Positions 8,840 through 18,672 of a stretch of 64,000 nt of DNA are shown in pieces; position 1 is the stretch's first letter; the number at the start of each line of letters is the position of its first letter. The DNA is taken from contig NZ_CP009506.1 in assembly GCF_000970085.1 (NCBI RefSeq), positions 3,658,001 through 3,722,000 of the forward strand, in the 5' to 3' direction. Both the position numbers and the translations under genes were made by a program. This DNA is from Methanosarcina siciliae T4/M. Its GTDB lineage: Archaea > Halobacteriota > Methanosarcinia > Methanosarcinales > Methanosarcinaceae. A model generated the notes under the pieces. That model worked only from the letters and a program-made list of their open reading frames with translations, was not told the origin of the DNA and did no database searches.

Positions 8840-10139
8840 TGTCTCCCTCACTTTTGTGCGCCAGTATTTCAAAAAACATATAAATCAGAGACCCGGTTAA
8901 AATACTTCTAAAGATGTTGACTACTTTTACAGCTGGGTATAATTTATTGATAAGGTCAAATGGACTGATCAGATGCACAATGTATTGGGGTGATATTGAA
9001 GCAAATAGCCATCCGGCCATTGCTTCTCTCCAATAAAATGTATAAAATATAAAACAAAATACCTGAATAAAATGTATTCCTAAAAATCTTTGATATTTTG
9101 TAATGGCAATTGCAATAAATGGTGTGAACCATGAAAAATAATGTGGGTGAAAGAAACTAGTGGCATAAAGCACTAACAATGTAGCTAAAGAAAACTCCCA
9201 TATTTTTTCAAAATTTTTGTGTTGGATCCCCAGGAAATATATGCCCAGAAACGCATACATTGCTATGAATATGTAGATAGTTTGGCCATAACCTATTTCA
9301 AAGTTCATCGATAAAAGATAGTCAGAGAAGTGTGATTCAACTATATTTTCTGAAGGAATATTAGTTAATATTGAATAAATTTTGAATATGACGCTCTGAA
9401 GTAAGAATAAAAAAATTCCTGTGAAACTTAGTTTTATTTTTTCATAAAAATTTTTGCCCATACCGAGAACATAAAATGGCAAAAAGAAGAGGGGGTATGC
9501 TCTTTCCGTTATGGCTATGCTAAGCATAAATACTGATAAATAAGGTTTCTCCCTCTCAGCAAAATACAAACTCAACAATACGAAAAAAATTGGAATCGTT
9601 TCATACCTTCCGAATATGTACACCGAAAAAATAATGATCGGATTTACCATCCAAAATTTGTAAGCTAGAATACCTTTACTTTTTTCATTTAATATGTGTA
9701 AAAGAGTGATTCCAGACGCAAAATCAAATAAGAGGTAGGGAATTTTAAACAAAAATAATGTTCTAAATACCGTCCGATTTTGAACAAAAGTATCTAGCCA
9801 ATGTGATGTACTACAACTTGTGCTCCCCTGATACATTAGGAGTTCGTTTAGCGGTATAAAATATTGATATACCGATAAGAAAAGAGACTGTATTATTTGA
9901 GTTAATGTGTAGAGAGTAACTGAGGTAGGACCATTTAATATCAGGTATGATCTATGATATGTAGATATCAGATCGCCATGTGCGGCAAATGGCATAAAAA
10001 TAAGCCTTATTATTATACCAATCAAAGTCCACTTATACAATGTATTAATTGTGTTGTAATCATCTCTGTAAACCTGTGGAATGATTTGTACGATTTTATT
10101 TCCAAAATGATTCAATGAGTTTATGAGATTAATTCTCAA
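8832..10139 (-). CDS. Polytopic membrane protein, GT-C-like mannosyltransferase-type
   Basis: 435 residues with about ten hydrophobic segments. The loops are rich in aromatic and charged residues (YIFGRYETIPIFFVLL, SIAITERAYPLFFLPFY, SFFHPHYFSWFTPFI), a pattern seen in GT-C glycosyltransferases such as the GPI-mannosyltransferase/DUF2029 groups that use polyprenyl-phosphate sugars. An early loop has a charged HGD-type motif (FAAHGDLISTYHRSY, near 55) where GT-C enzymes keep their catalytic acid. The next gene starts inside its last codons. Family membership is likely, the exact reaction unknown. Confidence 0.65.
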   Translation of the reverse strand: MRINLINSLNHFGNKIVQIIPQVYRDDYNTINTLYKWTLIGIIIRLIFMPFAAHGDLISTYHRSYLILNGPTSVTLYTLTQIIQSLFLSVYQYFIPLNELLMYQGSTSCSTSHWLDTFVQNRTVFRTLFLFKIPYLLFDFASGITLLHILNEKSKGILAYKFWMVNPIIIFSVYIFGRYETIPIFFVLLSLYFAEREKPYLSVFMLSIAITERAYPLFFLPFYVLGMGKNFYEKIKLSFTGIFLFLLQSVIFKIYSILTNIPSENIVESHFSDYLLSMNFEIGYGQTIYIFIAMYAFLGIYFLGIQHKNFEKIWEFSLATLLVLYATSFFHPHYFSWFTPFIAIAITKYQRFLGIHFIQVFCFIFYTFYWREAMAGWLFASISPQYIVHLISPFDLINKLYPAVKVVNIFRSILTGSLIYMFFEILAHKSEGDNE

Positions 10140-10995
10140 ATAACCACCAACTTAATCATTATTTTTCATGGTCATTCAGTTTGGCAAAACAAAATTATCT
10201 CACCTTTATTTTATGAGCTCATCCCAGAACCAATTTTACTTTCACGTCAATAAGATTTTCAGAACCATTTTCACTATTTTATCCCGAAAATATTTCGCTT
10301 TTTGAAAATTTTAGATTCCATTTATAATCAGCTACAGATGACTTAAACCACACTACAATTTCAAATTGGTTTCATAACTGAAATTTATTTTCTTGAGCCA
10401 CAATATAACCTAAATTCCCCTATTTTTTAATCTTTGAGCCGTCTGTTATTGTATTAAAGATTAAAATGTTAAAAGTTTTTTATATGCGAAATAATTTTAG
10501 GACAAAACAAAAAAATAACTTCAATCTCTTAAAGCATCAATGTCCGTTTACTTTTCCAACTTATGACCCACAAAGAAATAATCTACGTAATTAAAGTTCA
10601 ATGATATCAAGAGAGTTTGTTGTTTGTGAGTATCATTGAATGTAGCGAGAAATACATGCGTTGATCCATGAAACCCACATTCTGCAGTGTTTTTTCAAAA
10701 ATCAATATATTTCATGATAGCGTTTTTGAAATAGATTAAATTAATTTTGACTCTGGATGTAACTTGATGAAAATTGAATGATATCGTTTTTTGGTCTCTA
10801 TGATACACCATATAGCTACTTTACCTCCTGCATAAAAGTCCAATAAATCTACGTTTTATTGAAAATCGATAGCAGGAAAAATGTGAATATGCGAAAATTT
10901 ACTGTGGAAAGTGGGATGAAAGGTTCCCTGGGAGGCTAAAAATTTTATTTTTGCTCAATCTATAATATATCATACTATTTCTGCAATTTTGAATA
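10140..10995. other. Long AT-rich intergenic region
   Basis: About 850 bases without a plausible gene on either strand. It contains the second copy of the 8051 repeat (10858-10917) and scattered A/T runs. Promoter elements for the leftward gene at 10139 should lie in its left part, but none stands out. Confidence 0.4.
10858..10917. repeat. Diverged intergenic repeat, copy 2
   Basis: Counterpart of 8051-8110, in the same orientation and roughly 70% alike by eye. Confidence 0.5.
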
Positions 10996-12318
10996 CTATT
11001 TCTCTCTCAAAATGTTTCCTAATGAAATAAAAACTTTTTCCCATGACTCTTCTGCTAGATAACTATTTTTTCCATCCGAAGGCTTTCCACTTCTTTTCTC
11101 TACTTCGCGACAAACCTGAATCAAAGTTTCCATAACATCATTTGGTGTTAGTTTCTCCAAAGAATGTATATTAGTAAAAAAATTAGATAAGTTCTTGTTT
11201 TCATATCTATTAGTTATGACTTCCAATCCATAAGAGGCCATTTCAATCGGTGGATAACTCGGATGTGGTGAGACCATTAAGGAGAGTCCTACGGAAGAAC
11301 TTTCAAGTATATTCTGGTATTGATCCAAAGGAAGCTTTCCTAGAGATTTTAATTTACAATCGGGGCTCAATATTATATCTTGATGTTTTTCTCCCACAGA
11401 ATAAAGTTCCCACTTATGCAAATTTTCATATTGGGATGCAAATTTTTGTAAACTTTCGATACATATCTCAAAACAATTTCTTCCTACACCCGGACGCCCG
11501 TAGACTAAGATCTTAAATGGTTCTCTTCTTGCCTGTTTTGAAGCTAAAGATGCCCTGTTAGCCAAAGATCTGTTTAAAGGAGGGTTAAAATATGCTTGTT
11601 GATAAAATGAGTATCCCTTTTCTACAAAAAAATCATATAATATCTTGGTATTCAAAATAGCTTTTGTTTTAAATTTACTTTTATAAGTACTTTCAGCGAG
11701 GGAATATCTGCTTGACCATTGATAAAACCCTGGTTCAAAGTCTTGGATTATGTAATAAAATACCGGTTCTATATCATATGTCTTCTGTTGCCATTCGAGA
11801 ATAGGTTGTAAAATATATGCAGTCCACCATGCAGTTGAGACAAAATAATCGTTTTCTCCCACATCTATTGTTCTACCAAAACGATTGGCCATCGGACAGA
11901 TTGATTTTGTCCGATTCTTATTTGATTTGTTGTCAATTTCATATTCTTTGAAACGTTCGATGTCAATGTTATCAACTTTGCTGTCTGTTACGATTATTCT
12001 TTGGAATTCATAATTTTCGGTCATATATTCAAATAAATTCAAAGCTGTTGAGATCCCACCAAAAATATGTTCTTTCTCTAATGAAGGTACAAGAAGATTC
12101 AACCTCTTACCTTTGAAATTAGTTTCCTTTGGAGTAAGGGAAGTTATTTCAGGTATTGAATAGTAACTACCATCAACACATTTATTGCCTTCCATACATC
12201 TTTTTTTGTCTTCTTCCTTTATTTTCAAAATGATGTTGTACAGCACTTCAATTGATCCTGAATTTTTGTAAATCTCATATACTTTTCTGGCCTTACTCAT
12301 CATATTATCAGAACACAA
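10996..12318 (-). CDS. WsaF-like GT4 glycosyltransferase (rhamnosyltransferase type)
   Basis: 440 residues. The N-terminal half has LNLLVPSLEKEHIFGGISTALNLF (about 68-92), close to the opening of WsaF-type rhamnosyltransferases, followed by YYIIQDFEPGFYQWSSRYSLAEST (about 188-212), another hallmark. The C-terminal Rossmann half has KILVYGRPGVGRN and a donor-site region LMVSPHPSYPPIEMASYGLEVITN. Alternative starts are the ATG at 12318 or the ATG at 12303; neither has a clear ribosome site. It is the last gene of the leftward rml-wzm-wzt cluster, so polymerising or capping a rhamnose-containing chain is the natural inference. Confidence 0.78.
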   Translation of the reverse strand: MCSDNMMSKARKVYEIYKNSGSIEVLYNIILKIKEEDKKRCMEGNKCVDGSYYSIPEITSLTPKETNFKGKRLNLLVPSLEKEHIFGGISTALNLFEYMTENYEFQRIIVTDSKVDNIDIERFKEYEIDNKSNKNRTKSICPMANRFGRTIDVGENDYFVSTAWWTAYILQPILEWQQKTYDIEPVFYYIIQDFEPGFYQWSSRYSLAESTYKSKFKTKAILNTKILYDFFVEKGYSFYQQAYFNPPLNRSLANRASLASKQARREPFKILVYGRPGVGRNCFEICIESLQKFASQYENLHKWELYSVGEKHQDIILSPDCKLKSLGKLPLDQYQNILESSSVGLSLMVSPHPSYPPIEMASYGLEVITNRYENKNLSNFFTNIHSLEKLTPNDVMETLIQVCREVEKRSGKPSDGKNSYLAEESWEKVFISLGNILREK

Positions 12319-12433
12319 TATCTTTTCTATTTATATCACCAGATTTATTCCTTGGAATTACTTTGAATGCAGTATTTCAGTTTCGAATTAAAATGTCCCA
12401 AATTCTAAAGACTGAGAATATAATATATATGAT

Positions 12434-15400
12434 TTAATCTCTTTTTTTCTCTATTTTACAACCCATTTCTAATAAAACATTTTGAATTTGATTAAAATTG
12501 ACTTCAAAACTTGGTTTAGAATACTTATTAAGGCTGCATGATGTGTTTTCCAATGTTAAGTTCGGATTGTAAAATGGGTCCCCTTTTCCCAAGTAATATT
12601 TATATGACTTCCAAGACTCTTGGAAATCTCCAGCTGGGATTTCTTTTCCTCTTGAGATCGATTCAAAATGATATAGTCTTACATTCGGGATGTAAAGATT
12701 TCTATATCCTTCTCCATAAACCCTTAAGCATAAGTCAATATCATTTCCGCAAATTTTGAAATTTTCATCAAAACCCCCAACTTGATTAAATTTCTCTTTG
12801 CTGATCATTAAACATGCTGCAGTAACTGCAAGATAATTTCTAGGCCACGAATCCAAACCAAAATTAGTCCATTGGTTTTCAGGAAATCCGGCAAAAACAT
12901 GACCTGCCATTCCTGTCAATCCTAATACTACACCAGCATGCTGAATTGTGCCATTGGGATATAGAAGTTTAGCGCCGACACAACCGATTTCTTCTCTTTG
13001 AGCATTCATTAACATATAATGGAGCCAATTCTCGGTTATGACTTCAGTGTCGTTATTTAAGAACAAAAGATATGTGCCACTAGTTTTTTTTGCAGCAAAG
13101 TTGTTAATTGCAGCGAAGTTAAAAGGATAATCGTATGTTATTATTTTTATATTTGGGTATTTTTTTAAAGATTCCAAATATTCAAAAGTTTCTTTTTCTA
13201 TACTATTATTTGATACTAATAGAAGTTCATATCTAATTTCTTTTGTATTTTTTATAATACTGTTAATGCATCTCTTTAAATAATCTACTTTATCTTTAAA
13301 GGGAATTATTATCGAGACTAAGGAGTCCTCTTTAATTGCATAATCTATTAGATAATTAGTCCTATTCAGGCTATTTACTACATTTCCCTCTATTCTTTGA
13401 CGTGTTAGATAATTTTGCAATGCCTTTACACCATTCGTATGTGCGTTGTCTTTTACGTCGATGTTTGAAGCAGTTGAAGTAGGTATCATTCGCCAGTGAT
13501 ACAATATTTTTGGGATATGTTCTATATTATTAGTCTTTTCTATAACTCTTAAGAATAGATCGTAATCCTGACTCCCCTCAAAACCAACGTTAAATTGGCC
13601 AATATCTTCTACTAATTTTTTTCTTATTACCGTAAAGTGGCAAATATAATTCACCGCCAATAATAAATCTGGAGACCAATCCGGTTTAAAAAAAGGATTG
13701 CAACGTTTTCCTTCCATAGTGATCTTGTCTTCATCACTATATACCATGTCTGTTTCAGGTTTTTTATTTAGAATTTTTACAACTTCGTAAAGGGCATCAA
13801 TGCTTAATTCATCATCGTTATCAAGCAATCCTATAAACTCACCAGTAGCTAAGGACAGGGCTTCATTTGAGGCCCCCGAAATGCCCAGATTATTATTTAA
13901 ATATTTTACCTTAATTCGGCAGTCTATATTTAAATATTCTTTTAAAGTTTTGCTGATATGCTCCTTTGTGGAAGCATCGTCTGCTATACACAATTCCCAG
14001 TTTTCATATAATTGGTTTCTGACCGAATCGATAGCTTTTTCAAGCCAAATTTTATCTACATTATAAACCGGCATTATTATGCTGATTTTAGGTTTATAAC
14101 TAAATTCTTTTATTTTTGCTTTATATTTCTTTTTTTTTGATATGGTTAAACTGTTTTTTAGTACCCAGAAATCATATTCCTCTTCTATCTCAAGACTAGA
14201 ACATGCCTGAAAACCAATACTTCCATTTAATGCTTTATCATCGTAAAACAGCGTTAATTCTTGCAAGTCCCCAGAATCATTAAACCATATTGCTGCGGAG
14301 GGATCACCTTTTGACATTAATTCAAATGAAAAAACCTTCCCTTTGCAATCTTTTACTGGTTTAAATTTGAAAGGGGTATAATCATTATCCAGAATTTCGT
14401 ATCCTTTTGCCACTGAATTCCTTATAATTTTTCTGGAATCGTTTATAATGTGAAGTTCAAGATCCGAATTTGTTCTTCCATATGTAGCTGTAAAGAATTT
14501 TAACTCATTTAAGTTATTTGCAGGGAACGTGAATTTTCCTTTTAATGTTTTTAGGAGAGGTAAAGCAACTTTAGGTGAATTTGCAATATTAGACGAAATA
14601 ATATCTGTCTCAATAACAGGGACCGAAGACTTTCTAAGTTTTTGGTAGATTCGATTCTGATTCTTCATCTTATGGAATAATGCTTTAAAACCTTGCATTT
14701 TAAACGTCTGAATTCCAAGGACTCCAATATCAAATGCCTGTCTTCTTTTTGTATTAGCTGGTAATAATACATTTATTATTCTTCGATATATAAGATAAAT
14801 TTTCCAAAAAGTACTTTCATATATATCATCCATTTCTTTTCTATTTTGACTAATTAAATCATCTTTATTACGAATTTCTTTTTTAAGTTCTTCCACAGAG
14901 GTATTTATTTGCTGTATATACGAGTCCTTGTTCTGGATTTCTTCTTTGAATTCGTTAATATAATTATTCAGTCCCTGTATATACGAGTCCTTGTTCTGGA
15001 TTTCTTCTTTGAATTCATTAATAAAATTATCCAGTCCCTGTATATACGAATCCTTGTTCTGGATCTCTTCACTTAGTTCTGTAATTAAATTCGTGGAGTC
15101 AGATATCGGTTTCTCAACAATTTCAAAAATTAACCTCTCTAGTGTACGATGTTTTGAAAGGTCATTATAATATTCAAATTTTAAATTTAGTTCCGGAATC
15201 CCTAAATTTTTACTGATCAGATATATGGTTCTATATGAAGGCTCCAATAGGTCCCCAAGATCTAAAAAATTCTCATTATAATATCTATGCACTTTGCTTA
15301 CATTTTCCATGAAATCTTTATATTTTGAAGTATAAAAAATCAAAAGTTGCATCAAAAACCAGTTTGAAATATTGTTTGTTTTGATAGTTAAATATCCAAA

Positions 15401-15916
15401 ATCATTGTCTTTCAAGAAATTTTCCAATTCATCTTTGGAAGGTAATCCATTTTCAATATGCTCTAGTAGCCACGGATGTGGTTCTCCAGTTATTTCTTTA
15501 AAATAATTGCATGCTTTCACTTCAGCGTCTTTAACATCTTTAGAATCAAAAGGAGCTCCCAGGATAACAAAATCTTTGCTGACTCTAAGCAATTCCGAGA
15601 TGAAGTTTAATCTTTCGCTTGCTGAAACATGTTCATATACGTCAGAAGAAACCACAATATCAAAAGATCTGTCTTTATAAGGAGCTTTTGTGACATCTCC
15701 GATTACGTAGTTGTTTTCGTCACCCGGTCTTATGTCAATTATATGTATTTCATCATCATTTAAAAAAGAAGATAAATTACCATTTCTACCACCAGCATCC
15801 AATATCTTAAAAGAGTTGTTGCAATCATTTCGGACTGAGTCTATTATTTTTTTTATTATGTAGTTTCTTGTGTATAGATCAAATGGAAGATCCGTCAAGT
15901 CAAAGTCCGAATTCAT
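12434..15916 (-). CDS. Giant bifunctional protein: methyltransferase, coiled coil, sugar-binding-like domain, two GT2 domains
   Basis: 1160 residues from the ATG at 15916, whose ATGA overlaps the stop of wzt; an ATG 12 bases upstream is less coupled. Domains in order: class I SAM methyltransferase (about 25-200; LDAGGRNG motif, SSDVYEHV); coiled coil (about 280-360) with three 21-residue near-identical repeats; the beta domain also found in the protein at 8201 (about 470-590); GT2 domain A (about 615-830, IIMPVYNVDK, DDAST); GT2 domain B (about 870-1125, IIIPFKDKVDYL, FLNNDTEV). Such proteins build, and cap by methylation, the non-reducing end of ABC-exported O-antigen-like chains, with the coiled coil acting as a length ruler. 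That role is inferred from the architecture. Confidence 0.85.
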   Translation of the reverse strand: MNSDFDLTDLPFDLYTRNYIIKKIIDSVRNDCNNSFKILDAGGRNGNLSSFLNDDEIHIIDIRPGDENNYVIGDVTKAPYKDRSFDIVVSSDVYEHVSASERLNFISELLRVSKDFVILGAPFDSKDVKDAEVKACNYFKEITGEPHPWLLEHIENGLPSKDELENFLKDNDFGYLTIKTNNISNWFLMQLLIFYTSKYKDFMENVSKVHRYYNENFLDLGDLLEPSYRTIYLISKNLGIPELNLKFEYYNDLSKHRTLERLIFEIVEKPISDSTNLITELSEEIQNKDSYIQGLDNFINEFKEEIQNKDSYIQGLNNYINEFKEEIQNKDSYIQQINTSVEELKKEIRNKDDLISQNRKEMDDIYESTFWKIYLIYRRIINVLLPANTKRRQAFDIGVLGIQTFKMQGFKALFHKMKNQNRIYQKLRKSSVPVIETDIISSNIANSPKVALPLLKTLKGKFTFPANNLNELKFFTATYGRTNSDLELHIINDSRKIIRNSVAKGYEILDNDYTPFKFKPVKDCKGKVFSFELMSKGDPSAAIWFNDSGDLQELTLFYDDKALNGSIGFQACSSLEIEEEYDFWVLKNSLTISKKKKYKAKIKEFSYKPKISIIMPVYNVDKIWLEKAIDSVRNQLYENWELCIADDASTKEHISKTLKEYLNIDCRIKVKYLNNNLGISGASNEALSLATGEFIGLLDNDDELSIDALYEVVKILNKKPETDMVYSDEDKITMEGKRCNPFFKPDWSPDLLLAVNYICHFTVIRKKLVEDIGQFNVGFEGSQDYDLFLRVIEKTNNIEHIPKILYHWRMIPTSTASNIDVKDNAHTNGVKALQNYLTRQRIEGNVVNSLNRTNYLIDYAIKEDSLVSIIIPFKDKVDYLKRCINSIIKNTKEIRYELLLVSNNSIEKETFEYLESLKKYPNIKIITYDYPFNFAAINNFAAKKTSGTYLLFLNNDTEVITENWLHYMLMNAQREEIGCVGAKLLYPNGTIQHAGVVLGLTGMAGHVFAGFPENQWTNFGLDSWPRNYLAVTAACLMISKEKFNQVGGFDENFKICGNDIDLCLRVYGEGYRNLYIPNVRLYHFESISRGKEIPAGDFQESWKSYKYYLGKGDPFYNPNLTLENTSCSLNKYSKPSFEVNFNQIQNVLLEMGCKIEKKRD
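14912..15100. repeat. Three 63-bp in-frame tandem repeats encoding coiled coil
   Basis: Units begin at 14912, 14975 and 15038 with CTGTATATACGA. The first two are nearly identical; the third decays at its end. Each adds 21 residues (three heptads, QNKDSYIQGLNNYINEFKEE-like) to the glycosyltransferase coiled coil. Confidence 0.9.
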
Positions 15917-17184
15917 TTGAGTACCCACCGCCCCCGTATGTCGAATATCCCATAGTTTTTAACTGATAGGTTTTTTATACTAAATCCATGTGCACAGTGA
16001 AGATGGTCATAAGGATGCTGGCATGAGTTATCATATATTGCTGCAGAAAATTGATAAGATCCGTCCAATAGAGGTAGCTCGTCAATTATAAAATCAATTT
16101 CACCTTCATCGTCTATATAATCTATGGCCATTTCGCAAAATTTAGTATTTGGTCCTGCAATATGAACGTCATCTCTATAGATCGCGACTCCAAAAACCGG
16201 TTTTTCAATTCGTTGATTGGTTTTGTATTTTATTTTTGCAAGAAATTTTTCTCCGGTTTGGAAAATATAAGACTCACTATGATTATTTAAAAACTTTATA
16301 TCTACTATTTTTGCCTCTTTTGAACCCCAGTTAATTGAGGGGTCCGCATTATTTTTTTCAATAGCACTCTGCACATCATTATACTTGTTCAATAGTCTCT
16401 CGACTTCTTTTTTGTTTACAGCATTCAGGTAGTCGCTTATGACATTTTCAGTAGGTCCTATTGATACAATATTTCCATTGCTAAGCATTAAACAATTATT
16501 ACATATTTTCTTGACCTCTTCCATCGAATGAGATACAAAGATAATTGTTTTTCCATTCCGTTTGTACTCATTTATTTTGTCGTGGCATTTCGTTTGAAAA
16601 GATTGGTCGCCAACTGACAGAACCTCATCAATCAAAAGGACATCCGGGTCAATAGATATCGCTGTTGCAAAAGCTAATCTCGCATACATTCCCGAGGAGT
16701 AATTTTTTAATTTCGTATCCCTGAACTTATCCAGTTCTGCAAATTCAAAAATTGAATTAAGTTTCTCGTCCATTTCTGCGTGGTTCATGCCCATTATTGC
16801 ACCGTAAAGGTACACATTTTCAATAGCTGTGAGTTCTGGTTGAAACCCAACTCCCAATTCCAGAAAAGGTGCCATTTTTCCTTTTACCTTTACGGAACCC
16901 GTATCCGCCACAAGGACTCCCGAAATTATCTTGAGGATTGTACTTTTCCCGGATCCGTTTTCTCCGATGATCCCTAAAGTTTCTCCCTTCTTGACATTGA
17001 ATGTGACATCTTTCAGAGCTTCAAAAACTTCATAAGTGTATGATTTGCCTGTAATCTTCCCGATTATGTTATCATATACTGTTACTCTTTTTTCATGTGG
17101 TATCTTGAAGCACTTGGACACACCATAAACTTCTATTGCATATGGCTTCTCAGGCTTAGATGTATTATTGTTAGTTTTGAACAG
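15913..17184 (-). CDS. wzt: ABC transporter ATPase of polysaccharide export with C-terminal Wzt domain
   Basis: 423 residues if started at CTG 17184. The ATPase half has Walker A GENGSGKST, signature YSSGMYARLAFA, and Walker B DVLLIDEVLSVGD. The C-terminal 150 residues (about 270-423) form the Wzt-type chain-recognition domain that selects a finished, capped glycan. The first GTG in the frame (17121) would delete the conserved first strand (YAIEVYGVSKCFKI). Upstream of it the frame is open back to CTG 17184, which sits 7 bases after a strong GGAGGTG overlapping the wzm stop, and no ATG, GTG or TTG exists in between. A CTG start is therefore the best choice. It pairs with wzm. Confidence 0.88.
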   Translation of the reverse strand: MFKTNNNTSKPEKPYAIEVYGVSKCFKIPHEKRVTVYDNIIGKITGKSYTYEVFEALKDVTFNVKKGETLGIIGENGSGKSTILKIISGVLVADTGSVKVKGKMAPFLELGVGFQPELTAIENVYLYGAIMGMNHAEMDEKLNSIFEFAELDKFRDTKLKNYSSGMYARLAFATAISIDPDVLLIDEVLSVGDQSFQTKCHDKINEYKRNGKTIIFVSHSMEEVKKICNNCLMLSNGNIVSIGPTENVISDYLNAVNKKEVERLLNKYNDVQSAIEKNNADPSINWGSKEAKIVDIKFLNNHSESYIFQTGEKFLAKIKYKTNQRIEKPVFGVAIYRDDVHIAGPNTKFCEMAIDYIDDEGEIDFIIDELPLLDGSYQFSAAIYDNSCQHPYDHLHCAHGFSIKNLSVKNYGIFDIRGRWVLK

Positions 17185-17186
17185 TT

Positions 17187-17948
17187 TTACACCTCCTCTG
17201 CAAATCTGGGAGACAATTTCCTGAACATCAGAGATCCAAATGCTAAAAATGCCAGCCCAAATCCGGCAACAAACATGAAATCATATATGTGTGGAATAGT
17301 GCCGTATAACAATACATCTCTGTACATCATCATTAATCGAGTAATCGGACTTAGCATGTAATAATCCAGATATTTTTCAGGCACAAGAGACAGAGGGTAT
17401 ATAATAGGGGCAGTGTAAAAACCGACCTGAAGGACGATGTCCCATATCTGGTTCAAATCCCGGAAATACACGTACAGAGATGCAAGCGCAAGGCTGATTC
17501 CGTATACTATTAAGAAATATAAAATATGAATTACAGGGAACAACAGAATCGTTAGTGAGAGTGAAGCTCCCAGGATTAATAATAAAGGAATCAATACCGC
17601 GAATTCCAGAATCGAACTTATGAATGCCGACATTGTCAGGCTGAAAGTAAGGATTTCTCTCGGGATATATATTTTAGTTACAAGGCTGGGCTTTCCTACT
17701 ATCGAGGTCATTGCGGTCATGGTTCCGTTTGCCAGAAAACGCCAGGCTATTATTCCGATCAAAAGATACAGATCGAAGTGTTCCTGTTCAAACCTGAAGA
17801 TGTTGCTAAACACTACGTATAGAACCAGCATCATGAGCAGTGGATTTAGCATAGACCATGCGAAACCGAGAACAGAGCTCTGGTACTTAACCTTAAGGTC
17901 GCTTATTACAAGATTCTTGATTAATTCGCTATATTCGAATAGGTACAT
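17187..17948 (-). CDS. wzm: ABC-2 type polysaccharide export permease
   Basis: 253 residues with six hydrophobic segments. It has the family opening: a cytoplasmic amphipathic stretch LVISDLKVKYQSSVLGFAWSMLNPLLMM followed by TM segments, and the motif FYTAPIIYP near 185. Together with the ATPase encoded two bases downstream it forms a Wzm/Wzt exporter that moves undecaprenyl- or dolichyl-linked polysaccharide across the membrane. Its TAA and the strong GGAGGTG serving the next gene overlap. Confidence 0.9.
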   Translation of the reverse strand: MYLFEYSELIKNLVISDLKVKYQSSVLGFAWSMLNPLLMMLVLYVVFSNIFRFEQEHFDLYLLIGIIAWRFLANGTMTAMTSIVGKPSLVTKIYIPREILTFSLTMSAFISSILEFAVLIPLLLILGASLSLTILLFPVIHILYFLIVYGISLALASLYVYFRDLNQIWDIVLQVGFYTAPIIYPLSLVPEKYLDYYMLSPITRLMMMYRDVLLYGTIPHIYDFMFVAGFGLAFLAFGSLMFRKLSPRFAEEV

Positions 17949-17961
17949 ACTTATTTTTCCG

Positions 17962-18672
17962 TTATTCCTTATGCAGGTTTCTTACCAGCTCACTTGCCCT
18001 GAATAAGGACTCAAATGTCCCTGCATCGCTCCAGAACCCTTCAAGAACTCTGTATCCCATTGTATCCTTATTTATATAATAGTTGTTTACATCCGTGATC
18101 TCAAGTTCGCCTCTTCCCGAAGGTCTGAGGGTCTTTATGGCATCAAAAACTTCATAGTCGTATATATAGAGGCCCGTAACTGCAAAATTGCTCTTTGGGT
18201 TTGCAGGTTTTTCTTCGATACCAATTACCCTGTTCCCTTCCAGTTCAGCAACCCCGAACCTGTGGGCGTCGGTTACTTTTTTGAGGAAGATCTTTGCGCC
18301 ACCCTTAAAAGCCGAGACCTCTCCTTTGATACTATCCTGGAAAATATTATCCCCCAGAATAACGGTTATGTCATCCCCGTCTGCAAAATCTTCTGCAAAG
18401 GAAAGAGCCTGAGCTATTCCTCCCGCTTCTTCCTGGATTTCGTAAGTAAAGTGAACCCCAAATTCCGAGCCGGAGCCCAGGAGTTCAAGGAAATGCCCGG
18501 CATGCCCCCGGCCTGAAACTATCATTATTTCTTTGATTCCTGCACTGATGAGGGTCTGCAGTGGGTAATAAATCATTGGCTTGTCATAGACGGGTAAAAG
18601 ATGCTTGTTCGTCACTTTGGTCAGGGGGTAGAGTCGGCTTCCTGTCCCGCCTGCGAGAATAACTCCTTTCAT
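17962..18672 (-). CDS. rmlA: Glucose-1-phosphate thymidylyltransferase
   Basis: 236 residues, the short archaeal form. The nucleotidyltransferase motif GGTGSRLYPLT (8-18) is followed by KHLLPVYDKPMIYYPL, the metal-binding VILGDNIF near 105, and the sugar-binding EEKPANPKSNFAVTGLYIYD. It makes dTDP-glucose from glucose 1-phosphate and dTTP, the first step of dTDP-L-rhamnose synthesis. The ATG overlaps the TGA of rmlD by 4 bases. Confidence 0.93.
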   Translation of the reverse strand: MKGVILAGGTGSRLYPLTKVTNKHLLPVYDKPMIYYPLQTLISAGIKEIMIVSGRGHAGHFLELLGSGSEFGVHFTYEIQEEAGGIAQALSFAEDFADGDDITVILGDNIFQDSIKGEVSAFKGGAKIFLKKVTDAHRFGVAELEGNRVIGIEEKPANPKSNFAVTGLYIYDYEVFDAIKTLRPSGRGELEITDVNNYYINKDTMGYRVLEGFWSDAGTFESLFRASELVRNLHKE

